A stretch of 64,000 nt of DNA from Metellina segmentata (Eukaryota > Arthropoda > Arachnida > Araneae > Tetragnathidae). The notes under the pieces were generated by a model that saw only the letters and a program-made list of their open reading frames with translations, was not told where the DNA came from and searched no databases. The position numbers were made by a program, and so were the translations under genes. Every line of letters starts with the position of its first letter. Positions within the stretch are counted from its first letter, which is position 1. Positions 57,687 to 64,000 of the stretch are shown here, in pieces. The stretch covers positions 72,180,698 to 72,244,697 of the forward strand of contig OX375877.1 in NCBI GenBank assembly GCA_947359465.1. The letters run 5' to 3'.

Positions 57687-59236
57687 CAGTGGTCGGCAAA
57701 CTCATTACTCAAAAGAATCAAAGATCAGCAGTACAACGATTAAGATTTCTTTGAGAGCCAAATTTCTTTTCAAGAACCATGTTCTTAGGAGTCGGTTTAA
57801 ACTAGCTACTAACATTAAATAAAACCAGATATCATAAGAAAAATCTTATTTATTTTAACAAAAAAAAATATTTTCTTGCATTAAAATAAAATATATATGA
57901 TAAAACACGCATTTAATGTGAACAATGACCTTGCATTTCCTTGGAAAGTTTGGATGTCAGGTTTGTATATCGTTGTTTATAATTTCAAGCAAATTTCCAG
58001 GTTCTCATCAATAAGACGATTTCTTCATTTACTTTTGATAAGGTTCAGGCTTGGAAAAGAGTGTTCGCATGAATATGTAGAGCCAAAAGAGTGAAAGAAC
58101 AGCAAATGCTAGACTTTTTAACTGATCATATGAGTCAGGAATACTGTTCCAGGTGTTGAAAATCATCATCTTCCTTCTCCAGGTCTTTCAAAGCAGACCA
58201 CTTTATCTGTGAACTGAGATCACATTAATTTTTTCCCATATCAGCATTAAGGCGTTCAAATTTGGATCTCCATAATTCTTTATTTTTAAACTCCAGTTAC
58301 TACATTTCAAAAGCGCAATGTCAATATTAAAGGGAGAAAAATTCAATTCTTTTATGTCAGCACTGAGGTTTTCTAACAAAGGCTAATGCTATTTCTGAAT
58401 TCCTGAAACCTCCGTACAAAAGCTTCCTCCATATTTAAAATTGTTTTGAAATAGTAACTGTCACTTAACGAGTTATTTTCATGCCAATGTTTCAGCAGGC
58501 TTGGGAAATGAATTAATGTTTATCTTTCAAAATCTTGGGCAAAAATGGATAATATTTGTTTACAAATGAAATGACTTCTTCCAAAATCGAAAAAATTGTT
58601 TCATTTTCCCTGCAGTTTACAATTAATATTATTTAGATATAAGACGTAGTTTAAGATAGTCAACAACCCTTCTCAAAGAGAAATGTTTTAATTTCAAAGA
58701 ATAAGGAAGCGAAACGTTTTAAAACGTTTCCTCTTGAAAGTCAACGTACCTTATTATGCAGCAGTAGATCTGTGTATTCACTCTCCATTTCAACTAAAAT
58801 TCTTTAAATTGGCGATGATAAAGAGGGTTACCTACAATTGTGTTGACAATCTTGATCACCAATTCTATAACATTGCAAATTTCTTTCTTCGTTAACATTT
58901 TTTTTAAACAGAGATTTCTGCTTTGTTCTTAAAATCCCGGAATAGCTCTTCGGATGCATTTATAAAACAAATTTTAATGTATTCACCGTCTGCGTATGGT
59001 TTGCTGCTCTTAGCAATCTCTTGACTAACAATAAAGCTTGTAACATTAACATTGTTATATAAAATTGCACCCAATAATTAAATACAAAACTTCATTTTTC
59101 TTTACTCTTCTGAAGTTCCTCAACTGCTTTCTTCCTCGCAACACCGTCGGGATATTTACTGCCGGCATTTAGTCGAAATCGATTCATGGCAGAGTCGCAC
59201 TGAAGTGGCTAAAGAGCCGCGGTTTGCCGACCACTG
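57687..59236 (-). mobile_element. Degenerate hAT transposon nested in a SINE
   Basis: Ends cagtggtcggcaaactcatt and, reverse complemented, cagtggtcggcaaaccgcgg. The target duplication is tcctaagg / acccaagg (6 of 8 match), and the flanking SINE resumes in register. It is 1550 bp and holds minus-strand fragments of a hAT transposase. Confidence 0.9.
57900..59120 (-). pseudogene. hAT transposase, heavily degraded (GTF2IRD2/ZBED-like type)
   Basis: On the minus strand, near 59010-58915, the text KPYADGEYIKICFINASEEL then FRDFKNKAEISV corresponds to the segment that follows the BED finger in this hAT group (PFTDGEFIKxC, DFKNKxEI). Near 58085-58000, STYSCEHSFSSLNLIKSKMK corresponds to the C-terminal dimerisation region (STYLCExxFSxMxxxKSKxR). 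Between them are many stops and frameshifts and an apparent internal shortening. It is a fossil inside 57687-59236. Confidence 0.75.
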
Positions 59237-59300
59237 ACCCAAGGGAAAGATTCGAGGACAACACCACGTAATTTTGAACCACTGGTAACACGATTAAGAT
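59237..59300 (-). repeat. SINE, right part (split by the hAT)
   Basis: acccaagggaaagattcgag, then 'gacaacaccacgtaattttg' and 'aaccactggtaacacg', continuing the SINE in register after the hAT. Confidence 0.8.
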
Positions 59301-59392
59301 GTGAACTTTTTGTCACGTTCTTTAATTGAAATTATAATTCAAACATAAAGATGAAATTATGTTTTTGTTATTCATTTCATTGCATTGGTAGG

Positions 59393-59706
59393 TATTTTAA
59401 TTTACGTCGAACTGGAGCAATGCCAACAGGCTATTGGTGAAGGTTCGAGATCAAACCCCAAGCGAAAGATCCGAGGACAACACCACGTATTTTTGACCCA
59501 CGATCAGATGACGAGTTCACACCTGAGTTGGCACCCCACTCTCCAAACTTACACACCACGCCAACGACAAAACATTTGATAACGCGACAGATTTAACATG
59601 CACCAGCCCACTTTCTACATAACGGTTTTGGGATGGATTCGAACTCGCAACCCTCTGGTTGCTAATCCGTTCATCTTCCAATCGGGCAACCGTGGACCTA
59701 CACTGC
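59393..59706 (-). repeat. tRNA-derived SINE, near full length
   Basis: Minus strand: head with B-box-like gagttcgaatccatccc (reverse complement near 59635-59655), body 'gttggcgtggtgtgtaagtt', 'ggagagtggggtgccaactc', and tail. An A-box-like 'cggttgcccgattgg' is diverged. Confidence 0.75.
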
Positions 59707-59927
59707 ATCGGAGAACTGTATTAAAAGAAAGAATTAACAGTAAGAAGTTCACAAAAGGCTGTTATATAGCTTTGATTAAATTTAATCATTTGGGTTTATG
59801 AAATGTGCATATTGGTGCTTATATTCACTATAGATGGATTCAAATAAAGTCTTAAACATGAGTGACAATACTTTTCACCAAACATGTAAACAATTTCGCG
59901 AAGATACTATGTGCGGGCCTTAGTTTA

Positions 59928-60655
59928 GGCCCGGTGCACACATCCGGTTTTGCCCGACTATGCACAAGCCCGACTATGCACACATAACCGTGAAATGACG
60001 CAAGTACTCATTTCGCGCCATTTGCGATAAATATTCTATCGAAGAAAACGTGTTTATTTCGCTTACTTGGTGTAAAAAAAGTATATTCTGAAACAAAATA
60101 GACGGTTACTGGATACAACCATTTATTAATTATTATTTATATTCCATTTATTTATGAAAACAAGGTACTCGAGACAGGAGACACATGTGCGGCGAGCTGC
60201 AGCGCCGTGGGGAACTGCGGTACAAATTGCAAGCAAGTTGAACGTACGTCGCCGCAGCGGCGCCGGAGACATGTGTGCACTACTCCATTGGATCTAATGT
60301 ATCTCAGACCGTACTTGCGTTGCCGCAGCGGCGCCGCACGTTGAAAAACCGGATATGTACACCGGGCCTAAGGCCCGCCGCACACGCTTCTCCGGTCTGA
60401 AGTACCTTGTTTACATAAATAAATGGAATATAAATAATAAATGATAAATGGTTGTATCCAGTAACGTCTATTTTGTTTCAGATTATACTTTTTTTTACAC
60501 CAAGTAAAGGAAATAAACACGTTTTCTTCGATAGAATATTTATCGCAAATAACACGAAATGAGTACTTGCGTCATTTCGCGGTTATGTGTGCATAATTGG
60601 GCTTCGATTCCGCAGCGGAGTCGCACGTTGAAAAACCGGATGTGTGCACCGAGCC
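59928..60655. mobile_element. Harbinger-type MITE, copy 3, dimeric
   Basis: Outer ends ggcccggtgcacacatccgg and, reverse complemented, ggctcggtgcacacatccgg, with TTA on both flanks (59925-59927 and 60656-60658). An inner end (caccgggcc, to 60368), then TAA, then a second start (ggcccgccgcacacgcttct, 60372) divide it into two head-to-tail units of 441 and 284 bp. It shares core and subterminal sequence with copies 1 and 2. Confidence 0.85.
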
Positions 60656-60659
60656 TTAA

Positions 60660-61130
60660 TCAGAATTTTGTATTGTATTTGAAACTTGTTCCCTAAAACA
60701 AGTGAAGCAACACAAAATGGATTCTTCATCATTCGTTTTCAAAAATGTTACAATTGCCAAGAGTGCTTTAGCAAGAATTACAGTTTGAGCATTTTTAAAA
60801 AACTAAACGGTTTTATAAAATTCCGACAATTATTCAACAAATTCAAAAGTTGTTAAAGAATCCTTAGAATGTTTATTTCCTCGTCATCTTCCACTCGCAG
60901 TGCGAAATCAGACCAGAATATCATTCTTTTTACGAAAGTGAGTTCTGAAATGTTGCCAGTTTGCTCTGCCTCTAGGTCGCAACACGAAAATCCGCAGCTT
61001 GTCTTAGTGCGTGTAGTTAATTCAGTAATTTTAATTTAAACTAGCAGACCTGCGTATAGTAGTTGCGATGTAGTTTCTTACTTGTTCCTATCTATGTTAA
61101 CGGCAGTGTCTTTACACATATTTTTTACAT
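60660..61130. other. No gene seen
   Basis: Mixed composition; nothing recognised. Confidence 0.3.
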
Positions 61131-61135
61131 TACTA

Positions 61136-62276
61136 GGGTACAGCTACAGTCTACGTTTATGAGCGGTGGCAACGGCCGTGGCGATTTTTTTTTTTTTGTC
61201 GGACTTCAAATGTTACCAAGGAAAGAATTCTTTCAGAAATATTTTTATTCCAAAAATATTTTTCTTTTACAACGGTAATTTAATGGTAATTTTTTAGTTA
61301 ACGTCGTACTAGAGCTACACAACGGGCTATTGACGACGGTCCGGGATCAGTCCCTTAAGGGAAAGATCCGAGGACAACGCCTCGTAATTTTGAACCACGG
61401 TCAGATGACGAAGCAACACCTGAGCTGGCACCATACTCTCCAAACTTCCACGCCAACCCAACGTGAGGACTTTCGGCCACGACAGATTTAAGGTGCACCA
61501 TCCGCCTCTACATACGCTTACAAACATCCATGCCCGGACCCGGATTCGAACCAGGAACCTTCCGATCTAGAGGCTAGCACCTTAACCACTATACCTCTTT
61601 TTACAACGGAAAATGAAAGCTTGAAAACACATTTGAAAACGTTTTGAAAAGCATATTTTTTTTAAACTTTCACACATAGTAATAAACTTAAACACATTTC
61701 AAAACACAATTGTGAACCAGCAGAAAACTAAACTGCATTTGTTGGGTAAGAAAACCCTGGAACATCAATTACACTAGATACAGTAGGCATGTTGTAAAAG
61801 AAAAAGATTTTTAAAAGAAAAAAAAAAGCAAGAAATAATACAACCTGATAACGTCAGAACTCTTGCGAGAAAAATAAATAAATAATGAAAACGAAAATGG
61901 TCAAAAAAAACTCTTAATCCTTTTGTGAAAATTATTATAATAAAATAAAAATTCCACAACTGTCGGAATACAAATAAATGGACCCAATGGTATCACAGAA
62001 AACGATTTAAAAGGACCAATGCAATCAAAGGATATTATAAAAACAAAATAACCAATGGGAGGAAAGAAAAAATTTCAAACGAACCAATGAAATCAAACAA
62101 CTTTAACGGATTTTGGAAGAACTTTCTAGAATATTCAAAATGAAAATTGAAAGTTTCCACAACAACCGTAACGACAGATGGTTTGACTTAATTTACCGTA
62201 ATTCGCTACTAGAAGTGTGGCAAAAATAGTGCCAAGCCGTTGCCATCACTCATAAACGTAGAGTGTAGCTGTACCC
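61136..62276. mobile_element. Large inverted-repeat element with a nested SINE
   Basis: gggtacagctacagtctacg at 61136 is matched, reverse complemented, by gggtacagctacactctacg ending at 62276. The arms continue through 'tttatgagcggtggcaacgg' / 'tttatgagtgatggcaacgg', about 50 bp in all. No clear target duplication and no ORF. The SINE at 61276 is inserted in it. Superfamily unknown. Confidence 0.6.
61276..61598 (-). repeat. tRNA-derived SINE, full-length copy with target duplication
   Basis: Flanked by the 11-bp direct repeat ttttacaacgg (61265-61275 and 61599-61609). On the minus strand it opens with a tRNA-like head: A-box-like gtatagtggttaaggtgcta and B-box-like ggttcgaatccgg. The body follows ('accttaaatctgtcgtggcc', 'cctcacgttggg', 'gccagctcaggtgttgcttc', 'gtcatctgaccgtggttcaa', 'cggatctttccc') and then the tail 'gtacgacgttaactaaaaaa'. 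The GTATAGTGGTTA opening resembles tRNA-Asp/Glu-type genes. This is the reference copy of the family in the window. Confidence 0.88.
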
Positions 62277-62279
62277 TTT

Positions 62280-62940
62280 TTGGAAATAATGAGTGTGTAT
62301 TGAATCATATACCCTAAAAATGAAATTTGAAAAAATAAAAAAACTTAAAATGGTTTACAATATTCAAAACAATATATCAATTGAATAGTGATTACTTAAC
62401 TTACTATTGAAGGTCCTAGCGTCCATATTCTTTTAGAGCGTAATAAAAGTTGTTTTTTAACTAATTTTAATTAGACATTATTCCAATAATAAATTTCAAG
62501 AAACTTTTCGTACCGACAGTTTTTGTGGAACATGTATTGGTTTATTATTTTGTATCTCATTTTTTGTTAACATATAGACAATCAAATATCAATAAAGTTA
62601 AATACAATATATAAATTTAATTCTGAAAATGAGGAAATTCAAACAATTATAAAAATTGTTTGCAAAACATATATCAACTTTGTAACTTTTAAAAGAATAA
62701 CTATCGTCTGATCATTGACCTTGTAACGAAATAGACGGAGTCGTTGTCGTTAGACCTCTGAAAGATAAATCACTTGGACAAACGAATCGAATTTGTTGCC
62801 CGGTGCAACGTAAATTCAACCACCTACCTTATTTATTTTGCGCTAGGAATTTCAGGAGGAAGTATTTAAATATGATTTTAACCAATGAGGAGAGTGAGTA
62901 TAAAAAGTGATCCACGTACGTTACCGCAAGTTTACCTTTT
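62280..62940. other. AT-rich DNA, no gene seen
   Basis: Nothing recognisable. Confidence 0.35.
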
Positions 62941-62944
62941 ATAT

Positions 62945-64000
62945 ATTACTAGCCACTGCGTGGCCAGCACGGCGTTGCCCGTAACAGTTCTTTTCGTGAG
63001 GTCAGGTGTGACCACTGCTCGCTAACCCTCGGTGATTGCTACTAATTCCCATTTGGTTTCGTAGCCTATTATTCATTTAAAGAAAATCACATTTTTAGAT
63101 ATCGATCTAATTTGAAATTTTCCTCAAATTTCAACCCCGTTGAAATCTTTTCTCTATCTTTAACGGTCTAGGACATAGAAAAAAGAACTACATAATTAAA
63201 GCTAAAACTTTGTTATTTATCGTCTGCTGGAAATCGGAATCATTCCTCCGCGCAAAATGAAAACGGAAAAAATAAATTTAGAATCTGATCTTTTATGCTG
63301 TTGCCACTCCAAATAAAACAATAATAATTAAATTTAATTAAATTCATTTTTAAATGTTCTATATTGAATTTTAAAATTCGCCGTGACCCTAAATTTGCAA
63401 AACATTTGGACTACCTGTGTGCCAAATCTCATTACTGTAAGTGCCATAGATTCGTCAGGACTTTGCGTGGAAGAAACAAACAGACAAACACTTCATTTTA
63501 TAATATTAGAGATAGACCAGCAGGCCAGCACGGACAGACAGTTTGTGACAGTTCTTTTCGTGTTCTTACTGATACTGAAAACATTAAAAAGAAAAAACAA
63601 TAATTTTAAGAATTAGTACCATCTTCACCCGACATGACACTGGCATGTCGTAAATTCGCGCATAAAATTCGAACTGCTTGAGGTATCGATATGGTGTAAA
63701 ATTTTCCGCAGATTTCAAATCCGTTGAAATTTTCAGTGTCTTTAACGATCACGAAGATAGAAAACCTCAAATAGTCCTTTTTGTGTTCGTATTGAATATC
63801 TTCGTCAAATGCCAAAATCGTATAGCGAAAATATAAAAGGTTACATTTGAAAAATTGTTTATTTAAAGAAAATCACATTTAAGGAAATCTGGTGCAAACA
63901 TTTTCCACCAGATTTCAAATCCGTTGAAATTTTTACTCTTATCTTTAGCGATCGCTTAGATAGAAACTTGGACTTGAGAATAAAAAAGGAATAAACGCCA
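62945..64000. repeat. Dispersed repeat with internal tandem-like structure
   Basis: Opens with 'ctagccactgcgtggccagc' then 'acggcgttgcccgtaac', an opening like that of widespread arthropod interspersed repeats. 'gacagttcttttcgtg'-like text recurs at about 62985 and 63547. The phrase 'ttcaaatccgttgaaatttt' recurs in variants at 63110-63150, 63710-63740 and 63910-63935. 'acttcattttataatattag' at 63491 recalls the usual 3' end of such repeats. Two short frames inside (63364-63616) are not meaningful. Confidence 0.5.

Noticed and set aside
61572..61598. Functional tRNA gene on the minus strand
   Set aside because: Only A-box and B-box-like segments are present, without acceptor-stem pairing, and they head a SINE with an 11-bp target duplication.

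Overview
This window looks like arthropod intergenic DNA, most likely chelicerate (spider-like). That guess rests on the mix of mobile elements and on AT-rich, intron-style base composition; no host marker gene confirms it. I found no convincing host protein-coding gene, tRNA or rRNA gene. Every recognisable coding stretch belongs to a transposable element, and most are broken.

Layout. 0-5.3 kb: a PIF/Harbinger-like element with a MADF-domain ORF and a nested SINE (255-1209); an almost intact DD41D Tc1/mariner element with 122-bp inverted repeats (1840-3318); a broken pogo-type transposase tail with a PHD-like finger (3668-4217); a block of diverged tandem repeats. 8.9-12.4 kb: a composite repeat carrying the palindrome GACGAGATATCTCGTC, split by a pogo deletion derivative; a Harbinger MITE; LINE scraps. 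13-19.7 kb: SINE pieces, a 536-bp non-autonomous hAT with a perfect 8-bp target duplication, a tandem duplication, a Tc1 fragment and a reverse-transcriptase 3' fragment. 20-34.7 kb: mariner, Tc1 (25463-26673), LINE and MITE remnants, a three-copy 164-bp tandem repeat, and a long near-perfect hairpin at 24.1 kb. 35-44 kb: mostly plain AT-rich DNA with a second copy of the composite repeat. 44.5-57.3 kb: two related short Helitrons in opposite orientation, a hAT deletion derivative, a second Harbinger MITE, and an unusual element with 12-bp flanking repeats. 57.6-62.3 kb: a degenerate hAT nested inside a tRNA-derived SINE, further SINE copies, a dimeric Harbinger MITE, and a large inverted-repeat element that itself carries a SINE. 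62.9-64 kb: a repeat family with tandem-like internal structure.

Between the elements lie about eleven visibly GC-richer, non-repetitive islands of 300-700 bp. They are the best candidates for host function, for example distal regulatory elements in a gene desert, but this is inference. Points of most interest: two unrelated Tc1/mariner copies both carry Asp-to-Asn at the first catalytic position; a dispersed composite repeat is built on a perfect 16-bp palindrome; an element has 12-bp target duplications and a 'solo terminus' relative elsewhere; and one Helitron 3' end carries serial 17-nt mini-hairpins.
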